Notes: generated from the letters alone by a model not told the origin. Numbered from the stretch's first letter, positions 1 to 10,998 are shown. The stretch is DNA of 64,000 nt from Alteromonas sp. V450 (GCF_001885075.1 NZ_MODU01000004.1:4216001-4280000), one strand, 5' to 3'. Numbers and translations: made by a program.

Positions 1-572
1 ACTCCCATTTTTTAGGTCACTTCTAAATTAGAATTTTTTAACTTTGTATGACTAAAACAAAGGCTGCATAACCACTATAAGTGATAGTATTAGAAATTGT
101 AAGTGTCATCTATGGCAATGAAAGAACGAACTACTGACTTCCGCTTTTCGCTCATAGGTGACATTAAATTCTGAATGGACCAACTTCCGCTTTACGTACA
201 AATGTGCCGTTTTGATACCTGCTCATCAACGACAGCTTCTGGTACAACTCAGAAATCTCGCATAGTGGAAGTGAGTATCGAACTCTCAGCACACAAAATA
301 TTAAGCCGCAAGTTTTCTTGTATATCGTCGCTCTCTTCAGCTAATGCTGTATCGGGCTGTATGTACAGCCTTTCTTGGTTTATGTCTGCCTGCAAGGATA
401 GGTTTTAACTTATAGTTGAAACTGTATAGCTAAGTTCAACGCGCCTCAACTGAGGCGAGTTTCGAACTTTTCGACTACCAAAAAGATGAAAGTCATACTT
501 CGATAATGAAGTCGTGTAATATGCTATTTTTAGAAAATTCTCAGAATTAACATTAAGAAAGCAAGGAAGGAT
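1..572. other. Stretch without a convincing gene
   Basis: AT-rich DNA with several short open frames, the longest about 77 codons at 175-408 on the plus strand. Its translation is rich in Ser and Cys, has no recognisable domain and no good ribosome-binding site. I see no tRNA, repeat or transposase remnant. The last bases before 573 (AAGGAAGG near 561-568) are the ribosome-binding site of the next gene. Confidence 0.5.
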
Positions 573-1517
573 ATGTTTTATCTTTTTCCGTTTGGAAAGG
601 TTCCAAAAAGCGAGCGCGTTATAATTTACGGTTTGGGCGAGGTAGGCCAATCATTTCTGCGGCAACTCAACGTTGTAGGGCTGTACGAATGCATTTACGT
701 ATCAGACAAGAAAATAGCGTCTACCGATGAACAAGGTAGTACCGTGTTTTTACCTGAAAAGGCTCTTTTTCTATTACCAAACTATCCCATCGTCATAGCG
801 TCACTCAAATTTGGAAACGAGATTAAAGCTAGATTGATTTCTCAAGGGATCAGTGCAGAAAGACTAACTACAATAGACAGCAGTTATGTAATGCAAGATA
901 GCCAGTTAGCGCCTCATTCTTACGATTGGAATCAATATTATAATAACGCTGAAGGGCATAACGAAGCGCATTTTAACTCGTATCTGAAGCCTTTGATTGA
1001 TAAATATCAATTTGATTTTTCGAAGGTTGTGGACTTCGCCTGCGGCAAGGGGAGAATTGCTGAAATTCTTAAAGGGTTGTGTGAACAATTGATATGTGTA
1101 GATACTAACCCTGAAGCCATAGCCCACTGTACTGAAAGATTTTCAGACAGTAAAAATGTGATTTGCAAGGTAAGCCAGCCACAGTCAATCCCTGTTGAGA
1201 GTACCAGTGGTACTTTTATATGCAGCTGGGACGCAATGGTGCACTTTGATTACAGAACTATAGACTACTTAATGACAGAATTTAGCCGAATCTTGAGAAA
1301 GGGAGGGCAGGCTGTTCTTCATCACTCGAACGCGAGGGAGCACAGCAACTTCGAAGCAGACACAAACTGGCGTAAGAACCCTCATTGGCGAAGTGAGTTT
1401 AATGCCAAAGACATGGCTCATATCGCTCACAAAAGTGGTTTTGTGGTGGAAGAGCAGATATTCGTTGATTGGGAAATTGAGGCACTGGACTGTATTACTG
1501 TGTTAAAAAAATGCTAG
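573..1517 (+). CDS. SAM-dependent methyltransferase with N-terminal Rossmann-like segment
   Basis: A 314-residue protein. The C-terminal half is a class I SAM methyltransferase: motif I is VVDFACGKGRIAE (about residues 153-165), the acidic motif II end is ICVDTNPEA, and a motif IV-like segment ICSWDAMVHF follows. Before it, around residues 16-28, a GLGEVGQSF glycine pattern with the hydrophobic strand VIIYG looks like a nucleotide-binding Rossmann turn, so the protein may be a two-domain fusion. The start has a strong ribosome-binding site (AAGGAAGG). Small-molecule, lipid or sugar methylation are all possible; no neighbour fixes the substrate. The family call is firm, the substrate unknown. 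Confidence 0.8.
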   Translation: MFYLFPFGKVPKSERVIIYGLGEVGQSFLRQLNVVGLYECIYVSDKKIASTDEQGSTVFLPEKALFLLPNYPIVIASLKFGNEIKARLISQGISAERLTTIDSSYVMQDSQLAPHSYDWNQYYNNAEGHNEAHFNSYLKPLIDKYQFDFSKVVDFACGKGRIAEILKGLCEQLICVDTNPEAIAHCTERFSDSKNVICKVSQPQSIPVESTSGTFICSWDAMVHFDYRTIDYLMTEFSRILRKGGQAVLHHSNAREHSNFEADTNWRKNPHWRSEFNAKDMAHIAHKSGFVVEEQIFVDWEIEALDCITVLKKC

Positions 1518-1654
1518 AAAACGTGCCTACGTCGCAAGGTGCTATTGAAAAACTGAACATATCTGCTTACAAGTAATTGCACGGTAGATGCACGCAAGAT
1601 TATGGTTTTATGATACTTTATCTTTATCAAAAATAGATATGGACATCATATAAA

Positions 1655-3076
1655 GTGAAGCGATTCGCCATCCTCCCTCTTCTTGCCTCTTTCAGTACTT
1701 TCAGTAGCACCTTTCAGTGTGAAAGTGAGTTTGAATGGCTAAAAAGTACGTTTGAAAACAACGATGCTGGTTTTCAATATAGCGTTGAGAAAAAAGGGCT
1801 CGACCTTTATTCGGCTCACAATAATGACACTCTAACTCGAATACACAGTGCGAAAAGCGAAGCGCTGTGTCACACGGTGCTTCGCGACTGGCTTGCGTTT
1901 TTTCGCAAGGGTCATGTTGGTCTTGCGCTAAATACGAATGGTTCAGTGGAAGCGGTACGCGGATCGGTAGTGCATGATTTCGACTTGTCGGCATTCAAAC
2001 AGTATTTGAAAAGCCAAGGTGACGAGACACTGGAAGGGATTTGGCAATTCTCAAGCTACAGGGTTGCGTTAAAACAAGAAGGTAATGTTCATAAGGCTTA
2101 TATCGTTGAAAGTACCAACCCTTCATGGAAGGCGGGGCAAGTAAAGTTCATCGTTAACGACCCTGCTGACAACAATACTGCAAGAGTGACATTTTTTATG
2201 GGCGATCACTCCGCCCGACAAATCGATACCATGACACTGTTGGGTAACAATGAAGTGGTGTTGGGCAATAGCTTTATCGTTATGTCGCGAGAGGAACCGC
2301 GACAAGAATCATCGCCTGAAATAAAACGCTATGTGCGCCTACTTAGCACAAAAGCTCCGCTATTCGAAAAAATTTCAGAGAACACAGTATTAGTTCGCAT
2401 ACCGGCTTTCGATCATGCCTTCAAAAAAGACATCGAGGCGGTTATCGCTAAAAACCTAGACACGATTTTAAACACTGAAAACCTCATTATCGACATCCGA
2501 GGAAACGGTGGTGGTAGTGACGTAAGCTATGCGTCTTTACTCCCTATTTTATACACCAACCCTATTCGCACTGTAGGTATGGAATACTTATCGACCGAGC
2601 TTAACAACGCTAGAATGCTTGGCTTTTTGCAAAACCCGCATTTTAGTGAAGAAGAAAAGCAGTGGGCCAAAGACGGGTACGACATTCTTCAGCAACACAT
2701 CGGCAGCTACATCAACATTGATGACGATATAACGGTGGAGACATTCAATAAAATTGAACCTCTGCCCAAAAGTATTGGCGTACTCGTTGATTCAAGCAAT
2801 GGCAGCACCGCTGAGCAGTTCTTGCTAGCGGCTAAACAAAGCAAAAAAGTAAAGTTGTTTGGGCAAACCACCGCAGGTGTACTTGATATTTCTAACATGT
2901 ATCAAACTGATTCGCCAAGCGGTACTTTTACTTTGTATTACAGCCTGACTAAAAGCTTACGCATTCCGCATATGGCCATTGATGGGGTAGGTATTCAGCC
3001 AGACTATTATATCGATGAAGAACTTCCCCTTTATCAGTGGACGTCTTATACGAAAAAGATACTTGAGGGCATGTAA
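1655..3076 (+). CDS. Exported S41 family (C-terminal processing type) peptidase
   Basis: A 473-residue protein starting with GTG. The N-terminus has a positive charge followed by a hydrophobic stretch ending near residue 20, consistent with export. The C-terminal half carries the tail-specific protease core: strand-turn LIIDIRGNGGGSD (about 277-289) and the nucleophile region SNGSTAEQF, where Ser384 aligns with the catalytic serine of the S-A-x-E motif. No PDZ domain is obvious, so it resembles the shorter S41 peptidases rather than Prc/CtpA. The target is unknown. It stands alone between the methyltransferase and sstT. Confidence 0.8.
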   Translation: MKRFAILPLLASFSTFSSTFQCESEFEWLKSTFENNDAGFQYSVEKKGLDLYSAHNNDTLTRIHSAKSEALCHTVLRDWLAFFRKGHVGLALNTNGSVEAVRGSVVHDFDLSAFKQYLKSQGDETLEGIWQFSSYRVALKQEGNVHKAYIVESTNPSWKAGQVKFIVNDPADNNTARVTFFMGDHSARQIDTMTLLGNNEVVLGNSFIVMSREEPRQESSPEIKRYVRLLSTKAPLFEKISENTVLVRIPAFDHAFKKDIEAVIAKNLDTILNTENLIIDIRGNGGGSDVSYASLLPILYTNPIRTVGMEYLSTELNNARMLGFLQNPHFSEEEKQWAKDGYDILQQHIGSYINIDDDITVETFNKIEPLPKSIGVLVDSSNGSTAEQFLLAAKQSKKVKLFGQTTAGVLDISNMYQTDSPSGTFTLYYSLTKSLRIPHMAIDGVGIQPDYYIDEELPLYQWTSYTKKILEGM

Positions 3077-3183
3077 ACCCCTATAAACGGCAAGCATACG
3101 GTGATTTGCGAGTAACTAAGACCAAACAGGTTCATTGAACTGGTATCATGGTGCGTCGTCAAAATAATAATGGACCAACATTT

Positions 3184-4404
3184 ATGGATTCAACGTCACG
3201 CCCCAGCCTGTTTCAGCGTTACATGAATGGCAGTTTGGTACTGCAAATTATCATCGGTATTGTATGTGGTATTGCGATAGCGAGTTTTTCATCTTCAGCT
3301 GCTCAATCAGCAGGGCTATTGGGTAACTTATTTGTAAAAGCCCTAAAAGCAATTGCTCCTTTATTGGTTTTTGTTTTGGTCATGGCATCCATTGCCAACC
3401 ATAAGCAAAACGAGCAAACCTTCATCAAACCCGTGCTTGTGCTTTATTTGTTGGGCACACTTCTCGCTGCGCTCACCGCCGTGTTGGCAAGCTTTGCTTT
3501 TCCTACAAGCTTAAGCTTAGTGACATCAGAAGTTAGCCAAGCTGCGCCGAAAGGTGTATCGGAAGTCCTTACTACTTTGCTTTATAACATGGTAGATAAT
3601 CCCGTAAATGCATTAGTAAACGGAAATTACATTGGTATTCTCACGTGGGCTGTAGGTCTAGGTTTAGGACTCCGCCATGCTAGCGAGGCTACAAAAGCGC
3701 TACTTCAAAATATGGCAGATAGCGTAACAACCGTGGTGGGTTTTGTTATTAAACTCGCGCCATTCGGTATTTTCGGCTTGGTAGCCAATACCATTGCCAC
3801 AACGGGCTTTGAAGCATTGCTTGGCTATTCCCATTTATTAACGGTACTCATTGGCGCAATGCTATTTATCGCACTTGTGACCAACCCTTTATTAGTATTT
3901 TTGGCAACCAAAAAGAACCCCTATCCTTTGGTGTTCAAGTGCCTGAAAGAAAGCGGTATTACGGCATTTTTTACCCGAAGTTCGGCAGCGAATATTCCGG
4001 TAAACATGGCGCTGTGTAAACGCTTAAAGCTTGATGAAGACACCTATTCGGTATCTATTCCGTTAGGCGCCACCATTAATATGGCTGGGGCTGCGATCAC
4101 AATTACCGTGTTGACGCTAGCTGCGGTTAATACCTTGGGAATTTCTGTAGATTTCCCTACTGCTGTATTGTTAAGCGTTATCGCTGCGGTTTCAGCATGT
4201 GGAAGTTCAGGTGTTGCAGGCGGTTCGTTATTGCTTATTCCGCTTGCCTGTAGCCTGTTCAATATACCCAATGAAGTGGCTATGCAGGTGGTTGCGGTGG
4301 GCTTTATTGTTGGCGTACTGCAAGACTCTGCCGAAACAGCATTAAATAGCTCCACTGATGTCTTGTTTACCGCCGCTGCGTGTGAAAGGGCAGGCGGCCA
4401 GTAA
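3184..4404 (+). CDS. sstT: Serine/threonine:Na+ symporter SstT
   Basis: Member of the dicarboxylate/amino acid:cation symporter family, subgroup SstT, which imports L-serine and L-threonine with Na+ across the inner membrane. The sequence opens [18 protein letters not shown], close to E. coli SstT, and has the hydrophobic helices and re-entrant loop signatures of the family ([42 protein letters not shown] near the C-terminus). An in-frame ATG at 3148 would add 12 residues, but the 3184 ATG aligns better with the family's N-terminus. Neither start has a strong ribosome-binding site. It is convergent with hutG. Confidence 0.92.
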   Translation: MDSTSRPSLFQRYMNGSLVLQIIIGIVCGIAIASFSSSAAQSAGLLGNLFVKALKAIAPLLVFVLVMASIANHKQNEQTFIKPVLVLYLLGTLLAALTAVLASFAFPTSLSLVTSEVSQAAPKGVSEVLTTLLYNMVDNPVNALVNGNYIGILTWAVGLGLGLRHASEATKALLQNMADSVTTVVGFVIKLAPFGIFGLVANTIATTGFEALLGYSHLLTVLIGAMLFIALVTNPLLVFLATKKNPYPLVFKCLKESGITAFFTRSSAANIPVNMALCKRLKLDEDTYSVSIPLGATINMAGAAITITVLTLAAVNTLGISVDFPTAVLLSVIAAVSACGSSGVAGGSLLLIPLACSLFNIPNEVAMQVVAVGFIVGVLQDSAETALNSSTDVLFTAAACERAGGQ

Positions 4405-4439
4405 ACATAAAAGCGTCAAACGTTAAAGCGTTAAACAGT

Positions 4440-5408
4440 TTAAGTGTGCGAGCTTACTGCATCTACCGCTTCAAAAATTAGCCGTGCAGCCAGCTTTGCT
4501 GTGCGGCTATCAATATCATAATTGGGGTTCATTTCAGCAACGTCACACAGTCTCCATTGGTACCCATAAGTGCTTTGGTGCTGTGCTAAAAAGTGCAGCG
4601 TGTTGATAACAAGTGTGGGGGAAATTCCCAATGTACTGGGCGCGCTAACGCCAGGTGCTTGTGCTGCTGGAAATGCATCTAAACATACAGTGACGTAAAG
4701 CTCATCGATATCTTTTAGCATCGGAGATAGCAGCTCATCTATTCGCTGCATACACAGTGAGTCATCATTTAACGCCACATCGGTTAAATAGCGCGTGTTG
4801 GACGTATTGGCAAAGGTAAACAGCGCTGGTGTATTGGCTGCTTTCGATACGCCCAAACAAGCGTAGTGAAACGGTGTATCGTGTAACTGGCAGTGATCAT
4901 ACACTTGCCTGAACGGCGTACCTGAACTGGTGTTTGGTGAAGGCTTTCTTAAATCAAAATGGGCGTCGAAATTAATGATACCAACGCGGGACGTTTTCGA
5001 CTTAGCACTGAAAACGCCTTGATAGCTACCCCATGCAATTTCATGTCCCCCTCCGAGCCCAATGACCAATCCATCATTCTGTTTGAGCGCATAAGTGATG
5101 GCATCGGCATATTGGGTTTGTGCTTGGGCTAAGTTCTCTTTAGCGGTAACATTCCCTAAATCAACTAATGCTGCGCTTGGCCAGTGCCAAGGCAAGTTTG
5201 CAAGCGCCTGGCGAATAGCGTTGGGGCCAGCAGCTGCACCTACGCGGCCTTTGTTTATTGCCACACCCAAGTCACACTCAAAACCAACAAGGGTAACGGC
5301 GTTGGCTAATGGACTATTTTTGCCACCCTCGGTTTCGCTGACTTTTTGATGCCAACGCAGGCCCTCAATGCCGTCTTCACTGTCTATTCTGCCTTGCCAC
5401 TTAAACAT
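4440..5408 (-). CDS. hutG: Formimidoylglutamase (HutG, arginase fold)
   Basis: Last step of histidine degradation to glutamate and formamide from N-formimidoyl-L-glutamate. The 322 residues carry the ureohydrolase metal motifs: GLGGGHEIAWGSYQG, INFDAHFDLR and VCLDAFPAAQAPGVSAP. In the third motif the first residue of the usual D-x-D metal pair reads Cys (C-L-D); I cannot tell whether this is normal for this HutG subgroup. The gene lies directly after hutI on the minus strand (2-bp gap) and is co-transcribed with it. Confidence 0.92.
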   Translation of the reverse strand: MFKWQGRIDSEDGIEGLRWHQKVSETEGGKNSPLANAVTLVGFECDLGVAINKGRVGAAAGPNAIRQALANLPWHWPSAALVDLGNVTAKENLAQAQTQYADAITYALKQNDGLVIGLGGGHEIAWGSYQGVFSAKSKTSRVGIINFDAHFDLRKPSPNTSSGTPFRQVYDHCQLHDTPFHYACLGVSKAANTPALFTFANTSNTRYLTDVALNDDSLCMQRIDELLSPMLKDIDELYVTVCLDAFPAAQAPGVSAPSTLGISPTLVINTLHFLAQHQSTYGYQWRLCDVAEMNPNYDIDSRTAKLAARLIFEAVDAVSSHT

Positions 5409-5410
5409 GT

Positions 5411-6679
5411 TTACCTTCCTTGAACCTGTTTGCCTTCCTTAAACACCGCTGCGGGACGGTGTCCATTAATACAATAGGCGAGCTCTGCCGGCGTTTCGAT
5501 ATCCCACAGCGTTAAATCAGCAAGCTTGCCTGCTTCAATAACACCTCGGTCGTGCAGCCCGAGTGCGCTCGCCGCGTGTGCAGTAGCGCCGCGTAGTGCT
5601 TCTTCTGGGGTTAGCTGAAACAACACACAGCCCATGTTCATCGCGGTAAGGATTGAGGCTAACGGCGAACTACCTGGATTAAAGTCAGTGGCTAAGGCCA
5701 TGGGCACATTGTGCGCCCTTAGCGCGTCTATCGGCGGCTTTTGTACTTCGCTTAGGTAATAAAATGCGCCTGGTAAAAGCACGGCAACGGTGCCACTTTG
5801 GGCAAGGTGGGGAATATCGCTGTCGGCTAGGTATTCGATATGATCAACCGATAGGGCGCCGTATTTAGCTGCTAAAACCGCACCTTTGCTGTCGCTAAGC
5901 TGCTCTACATGCGCTTTAAGTGGTAAACCGTGTTCTTGTGCGCAGCTAAAAACCCGCTCTGTTTGTGAGGTTGAAAAACCAATCGTTTCACAAAATACAT
6001 CAACCGCGTCAGCCAAGTTTTGCGACGCTATATAAGGAAGTGCCTTCTCACAAACAAAGTCGATATACCCGTCTGCGTCCTCAGCAAATTCATTAGGAAG
6101 CGCATGAGCGCCTAAATAAGTAGTTTTAATACTCACAGGAAGATGCTGCTCAAGGGATTTAGCAACACGTAACATGCGCACTTCAGTGTCTAAATCCAGC
6201 CCATACCCTGATTTCACCTCGATGGTAGTTACGCCTTCCTCACACAGTCGTTTTGCGCGTTTTATCGCCGTGTTAAGGAGGGTGCGTTCGTCAGCACATC
6301 GTGTTTTTTCAACCGTCCCTTTAATGCCACCACCGCGCTGCGCAATGTCTACATAACTTGCGCCTTGTAATCGCATTTCAAATTCTTCGGCGCGATTACC
6401 GCCATACACTAGATGCGTGTGACAATCGATGAAGCCAGGCAATAGCCATGGGTGTTTGAGCGTCCCACCTTCGTTTTGCGGAATTAGGGTAGTGGCATCT
6501 ATTACGCTTTTGGCTTGTTTAACTATTTCGCCTAGCGAGTCATCGGAAGGTATTAATGCAGCAATTTTTCCGTCTTTTAGGGCAATAGCATGTGATAGTA
6601 ACTCGCCGTAAGGCACTTCACTATCTTGCATAGACGCAATGCGAACGTTGTAAATAACCGTGTCGTACTGATAACTCAT
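5411..6679 (-). CDS. hutI: Imidazolonepropionase (HutI)
   Basis: Hydrolyses 4-imidazolone-5-propanoate to formimidoylglutamate, step three of histidine catabolism. It is a metal-dependent amidohydrolase: the metal motif HTHLVYGGNRAEEFE lies near residue 87, with further motifs KSGYGLD, HVEQLSD, SVDHIEYL and the late Asp in ALATDFNPGS. The ATG at 6679 is preferred over a GTG at 6691 because GGAG sits about 7 bases upstream. It heads the minus-strand arm of the hut locus and faces the HutC operator at 6781-6804. Confidence 0.94.
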   Translation of the reverse strand: MSYQYDTVIYNVRIASMQDSEVPYGELLSHAIALKDGKIAALIPSDDSLGEIVKQAKSVIDATTLIPQNEGGTLKHPWLLPGFIDCHTHLVYGGNRAEEFEMRLQGASYVDIAQRGGGIKGTVEKTRCADERTLLNTAIKRAKRLCEEGVTTIEVKSGYGLDLDTEVRMLRVAKSLEQHLPVSIKTTYLGAHALPNEFAEDADGYIDFVCEKALPYIASQNLADAVDVFCETIGFSTSQTERVFSCAQEHGLPLKAHVEQLSDSKGAVLAAKYGALSVDHIEYLADSDIPHLAQSGTVAVLLPGAFYYLSEVQKPPIDALRAHNVPMALATDFNPGSSPLASILTAMNMGCVLFQLTPEEALRGATAHAASALGLHDRGVIEAGKLADLTLWDIETPAELAYCINGHRPAAVFKEGKQVQGR

Positions 6680-6780
6680 AACGTGCTCCACTCTACGCCA
6701 TCATTTATCTAATTTTTTGTCTAGTTGTGCCTAGGCCTTTACTGAGACCTTGCGCAATATTTTAAAAATAGTGTACTTGT

Positions 6781-6804
6781 GCATACTTGTATATACAAGT
6801 ATGC
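6781..6804. promoter_or_regulatory. Predicted HutC operator: perfect 24-bp palindrome
   Basis: Two 12-base half-sites, GCATACTTGTAT and ATACAAGTATGC, form an exact inverted repeat in the intergenic region between divergent hutI and hutC. The core CTTGTATATACAAG is the kind of site bound by GntR/HutC-family repressors. Its position lets one dimer control both arms of the hut locus; urocanate is the usual inducer of this family. The palindrome is seen directly; its use by HutC is inferred. Confidence 0.85.
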
Positions 6805-6831
6805 TGTTAGCATATTATTAACAATTTAGTT

Positions 6832-7569
6832 GTGGATAGCCACGATATGCAACCTCGTTATAGGGTAATTAAAACAGCAATTTTGGACGCCATTGAGACC
6901 GGTGCAATGAAGCCCGGCAGTCAAGTGCCTTCGGAAAACCAACTAGCACAACAGCACGGTGTAAGCCGGATGACTGCGCGAAGAGCACTAAGCGAAATGG
7001 TGGACGAAGGTATTTTAATGCGTAGTCAGGGCATAGGCACGTTTGTGTCTGATAGTCGCCCAATGAGTTCAATGCTAGAGATTAAAAGTATTCGCGATGA
7101 AATTGAGTTGCGGGGGCATAGATACACCAACGAAATATTGGTGTTGGAAACGTCGCCAGCCAGTGATGCTATTTCTCAGCGATTAGCTGTTGATGCAGGA
7201 GAGCCTGTTTTTCACAGCATTATTGTGCATTGCGAAAACAACTTGCCTGTTCAATATGAAGACCGATGGGTTAACCCTGCGTGGATTGATGACTACTTAG
7301 ATAAAGACTTTAAAGCACAAACTGCAAATTTTTATCTGAACCAAGTTGCGCCGCTTTCCCAAGCGGATCACAGCGTAGAAGCAGTCATTGCCGAAAAAGA
7401 TATTGCCCAGGCGTTACTAATAAAGCCTAAAGAGCCTTGCCTAAAAGTTACTCGACGAACGTTTTCGCGTGGGCAGGGGGTTGCTACCGGCGCAGGCGCT
7501 GTAGTGAGTTACGCAGTGCTTTATCACCCAGGTAGCCGTTACCGCTTAGGTGGGCATTTAGAGTTTTAA
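6832..7569 (+). CDS. hutC: Histidine utilisation repressor HutC (GntR family)
   Basis: A 245-residue GntR-type repressor. The N-terminal winged helix (about residues 8-75) contains [30 protein letters not shown] sequence. The C-terminal UTRA effector domain follows ([21 protein letters not shown], then [13 protein letters not shown] and [17 protein letters not shown] endings). The family represses hut operons and is released by urocanate. The start may be GTG at 6832 or ATG at 6847. It is transcribed ahead of hutU and sits next to its likely operator. Confidence 0.93.
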   Translation: MDSHDMQPRYRVIKTAILDAIETGAMKPGSQVPSENQLAQQHGVSRMTARRALSEMVDEGILMRSQGIGTFVSDSRPMSSMLEIKSIRDEIELRGHRYTNEILVLETSPASDAISQRLAVDAGEPVFHSIIVHCENNLPVQYEDRWVNPAWIDDYLDKDFKAQTANFYLNQVAPLSQADHSVEAVIAEKDIAQALLIKPKEPCLKVTRRTFSRGQGVATGAGAVVSYAVLYHPGSRYRLGGHLEF

Positions 7570-7672
7570 GGTTATGCGTGCCCCAGGCAAAAACCTTAAA
7601 GGTACAGCAATTAACAACGTGGCTTTCTATAAAAAATATATGTTGGCGAAACAAAATGCCCAGGAGAAGTTT

Positions 7673-9412
7673 ATGAAACGCCTCGACCCTACAAGAGAAA
7701 TTCGTGCCCCAAGAGGCAAAACGCTAAATGCAAAGAGCTGGCAAACGGAAGCGCCGCTTCGCATGTTAATGAATAACCTAGATCCAGAGGTTGCTGAGCA
7801 TCCGCAAAATTTGGTGGTGTACGGCGGAATAGGGCGCGCGGCGCGCGACTGGGCGTCGTACGACAAAATTGTAGAAGTGCTCAAGCGCTTAAATACCGAC
7901 GAAACTTTGCTTATACAGTCTGGCAAACCAGTCGGCGTATTTCCCACCCACGAAAACGCACCTCGTGTGTTAATTGCCAACTCTAACCTTGTGCCGCATT
8001 GGGCAAACTGGGAGCACTTCAACGCGCTGGATAAAGAAGGTTTGATGATGTACGGGCAGATGACGGCTGGGTCGTGGATATACATAGGCTCACAAGGTAT
8101 TGTTCAGGGCACCTATGAAACCTTTGTTAGCGTGGCTAAAGCTCACTTTGACGGCAGCGCTGAAGGGCGCTGGATTTTAACCGGCGGATTAGGCGGTATG
8201 GGCGGCGCACAGCCTCTTGCTGCAACCATGGCAGGTTTTTCAATGGTGGCCGTAGAGGTGGACGAGAGTCGTATAGATTTCAGAATTCGCACGGGCTATC
8301 TAGACAGAAAAGCGCATTCGTTAGAAGAAGCTATGCGGCTGTTAGAGCAAGCCAAACAAAGCAATAACCCCGTATCTATTGGTTTGCTCGGCAACGCTGC
8401 TGAGGTATTTCCCGATATGCTAGAAAAAGGGATAACCCCCGATGTAGTGACCGATCAAACCAGCGCACACGATCCTCTGAATGGCTATCTGCCGGTGGGT
8501 TGGACGCTAGATCAAGCCGAGGCGCAGCGTCAAAAAGATGAGGCGGGTGTTGTTAAAAAAGCAAAACAGTCGATGGCACTTCAGGTAAAAGCCATGTTGG
8601 GTTTTCAGCAAGCCGGTGCTGCAACACTTGATTATGGTAATAACATCAGACAAATGGCGTTAGAAGAAGGCATTGAGCATGCCTTTGATTTTCCGGGGTT
8701 TGTACCCGCTTATATTCGACCGCTTTTCTGTCAGGGTATTGGCCCCTTTAGATGGGCGGCTTTATCGGGTGATCCAGAAGATATCTACAAAACTGACGCA
8801 AAGGTTAAAGAACTCATTCCCGACAACCCACATCTGCATAACTGGCTAGATATGGCCAAAGAACGCATTCAATTCCAAGGCTTGCCCGCGCGTATTTGCT
8901 GGGTGGGGCTGGGTGAAAGACAAAAGTTGGGGTTGGCCTTTAATGAAATGGTGCGCAGTGGCGAGCTAAGTGCACCGGTGGTAATTGGCCGGGATCATCT
9001 CGATTCTGGCTCGGTAGCGTCACCCAATAGAGAAACCGAGGCCATGCTTGACGGCTCAGATGCTGTATCAGATTGGCCGTTACTAAACGCCCTATTAAAC
9101 ACAGCGGGTGGCGCTACCTGGGTAAGCCTTCATCATGGTGGCGGTGTAGGAATGGGGTTTAGTCAACACTCGGGCGTGGTGATTGTTTGTGACGGTACGG
9201 ACGAAGCGGCTGAGCGTATTGCCAGGGTGCTTCATAACGATCCTGCCACAGGTGTAATGCGTCATGCCGATGCGGGATACGACATTGCAAAAGACTGTGC
9301 TGCCAAGCACAATTTGGATCTTCCGATGGTTAAGAGCGCGGCTAATAACCAAATCCCCGATGGAACAGGCACTCATTCAAGCTCGAACAAAAGCTCTGGC
9401 GGGGAGAATTAG
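7673..9412 (+). CDS. hutU: Urocanate hydratase (HutU)
   Basis: Converts urocanate to imidazolonepropionate using tightly bound NAD+, step two of histidine catabolism. The protein begins [15 protein letters not shown] and carries the strongly conserved urocanase segments ([65 protein letters not shown]). The frame is open upstream to 7574, but the ATG at 7673 has AGGAG 6-10 bases before it and aligns with the family start. It gives 579 residues, slightly longer than usual because of a Ser/Asn-rich tail. It follows hutC and is 2 bp from hutH. Confidence 0.95.
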   Translation: MKRLDPTREIRAPRGKTLNAKSWQTEAPLRMLMNNLDPEVAEHPQNLVVYGGIGRAARDWASYDKIVEVLKRLNTDETLLIQSGKPVGVFPTHENAPRVLIANSNLVPHWANWEHFNALDKEGLMMYGQMTAGSWIYIGSQGIVQGTYETFVSVAKAHFDGSAEGRWILTGGLGGMGGAQPLAATMAGFSMVAVEVDESRIDFRIRTGYLDRKAHSLEEAMRLLEQAKQSNNPVSIGLLGNAAEVFPDMLEKGITPDVVTDQTSAHDPLNGYLPVGWTLDQAEAQRQKDEAGVVKKAKQSMALQVKAMLGFQQAGAATLDYGNNIRQMALEEGIEHAFDFPGFVPAYIRPLFCQGIGPFRWAALSGDPEDIYKTDAKVKELIPDNPHLHNWLDMAKERIQFQGLPARICWVGLGERQKLGLAFNEMVRSGELSAPVVIGRDHLDSGSVASPNRETEAMLDGSDAVSDWPLLNALLNTAGGATWVSLHHGGGVGMGFSQHSGVVIVCDGTDEAAERIARVLHNDPATGVMRHADAGYDIAKDCAAKHNLDLPMVKSAANNQIPDGTGTHSSSNKSSGGEN

Positions 9413-9414
9413 TC

Positions 9415-10998
9415 ATGTCGCATTCGTCTTTTTTTACTGAAATCGATGGTGTTAAGCAGCTAAATCTTGTGCCAGGCACATTGACGTTAGATCAGTTGCG
9501 CGAAGTGCATCGACGCCACGTTCATTTATCGTTAGATGAAAGTGCAGTACCCGCTATAAACGCCGCCGAGCAAGTAGTACTGAACGTCATAAAAGAAAAC
9601 CGTACTGTCTATGGCATTAATACCGGCTTTGGTTTGTTGGCAAACACCCGTATTAATGTTGATGAGTTAGAGTTATTACAGCGCAGCATTGTGCTCTCTC
9701 ACGCAGCCGGCACGGGCGATTTTATGCAAGAAGATACCGTGCGCTTGCTTATGTTGTTAAAAATTAATTCGTTGGCACGCGGCTATTCTGGTATTCGTCT
9801 AAGCGTAATAGAGGCGCTCATTACCTTGTTTAATGCTCAGGTGTACCCCGCCATTCCTGAAAAAGGTTCGGTAGGTGCTAGCGGAGACCTAGCGCCTTTA
9901 GCCCACATGAGTGTTGTGCTGTTAGGAGAAGGTGAAGCGTTTTATAAGGGAGAGAGAATTAGTGCGACCAAAGCCCTTGAAATAGCGGGTATGCAGCCTA
10001 TTGCGCTGGCACCTAAAGAAGGTTTGGCGCTGTTAAACGGTACACAAGCATCTACAGCTTTTGCACTACAGGGGCTGTTTTATACGGAAAATGCACTGCA
10101 TAGTGCTATTGGTATTGGTGCGCTAACGGTTGAAGCCGCGTTAGGTTCTCGCGTGCCGTTCGATGCGCGCATTCATGAAGCGCGCGGACACAAAAGTCAG
10201 TGCGATGTAGCGGCTGCGTTTAGAACATTGCTTGACACATCAGAGATTGGTCAATCACATCAACGGTGTGAAAAAGTACAAGATCCATATTCTCTGCGTT
10301 GCCAGCCACAGGTGATGGGAGCGTGTTTACAGCAAATGCGCTATGCCCAAGAGATTTTGGTGGTTGAAGCTAATGGGGTAAGCGACAACCCGTTGGTTTT
10401 TGTTGAAAATAATGATGACGCTGATACACCAACTGGCGATATTCTATCTGGCGGAAACTTTCATGCAGAAACGGTAGCGATGGCGTCAGATATGCTGGCT
10501 ATCGCGCTATCTGAAATAGGCGCGCTGTCGGAACGCAGAATGTCGCTAATGATCGATACGCACCTAAGTGGGCTACCGCCATTTCTGGTGGAAAATGGTG
10601 GGGTAAACTCGGGCTTCATGATCGCGCAAGTGACCTGTGCGGCGCTTGCTAGTGAAAATAAAACCCTAGCTCACCCCGCATCAATCGATTCCCTTCCTAC
10701 GTCGGCGAATCAAGAAGACCATGTATCTATGGCCACCTTCGCTGCAAGACGCTTGAGAGACATTTTCGATAATGTAGCGGGTATTTTGGCCATAGAGTGG
10801 TTGGCAGCCTGCCAAGGACTAGATTTTAGACGGCCCCTTATTACTAGCGAAAAATTGCAGACGCTTATGCAGCTTTTAAGAGAGCAGGTACCTTTTTACG
10901 ATAAAGATCGCTACTTTGCACCAGACATCGAAAAAGCAAAGCAACTTATTAAGCAGTATGCGCTTATGGATAAAACACAGCTAAACCTGTTAGGCTAA
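9415..10998 (+). CDS. hutH: Histidine ammonia-lyase (HutH)
   Basis: Deaminates L-histidine to urocanate, the first catabolic step. The 527 residues include [16 protein letters not shown], in which Ala155-Ser156-Gly157 cyclise to the MIO electrophile, and the catalytic-region motifs [19 protein letters not shown] and [14 protein letters not shown]. Length is close to the family norm. It is the last gene of the plus-strand arm; a 7-bp hairpin (11010-11016 with 11030-11036) follows but lacks a T-run. Confidence 0.96.
   Translation: MSHSSFFTEIDGVKQLNLVPGTLTLDQLREVHRRHVHLSLDESAVPAINAAEQVVLNVIKENRTVYGINTGFGLLANTRINVDELELLQRSIVLSHAAGTGDFMQEDTVRLLMLLKINSLARGYSGIRLSVIEALITLFNAQVYPAIPEKGSVGASGDLAPLAHMSVVLLGEGEAFYKGERISATKALEIAGMQPIALAPKEGLALLNGTQASTAFALQGLFYTENALHSAIGIGALTVEAALGSRVPFDARIHEARGHKSQCDVAAAFRTLLDTSEIGQSHQRCEKVQDPYSLRCQPQVMGACLQQMRYAQEILVVEANGVSDNPLVFVENNDDADTPTGDILSGGNFHAETVAMASDMLAIALSEIGALSERRMSLMIDTHLSGLPPFLVENGGVNSGFMIAQVTCAALASENKTLAHPASIDSLPTSANQEDHVSMATFAARRLRDIFDNVAGILAIEWLAACQGLDFRRPLITSEKLQTLMQLLREQVPFYDKDRYFAPDIEKAKQLIKQYALMDKTQLNLLG

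Noticed and set aside
175..408. 77-codon plus-strand frame near the window start
   Set aside because: No ribosome-binding site, no family resemblance and odd Ser/Cys-rich composition; treated as chance.
7574..7672. N-terminal extension of HutU
   Set aside because: The extension has no family similarity and the ATG at 7673 has a proper ribosome-binding site.
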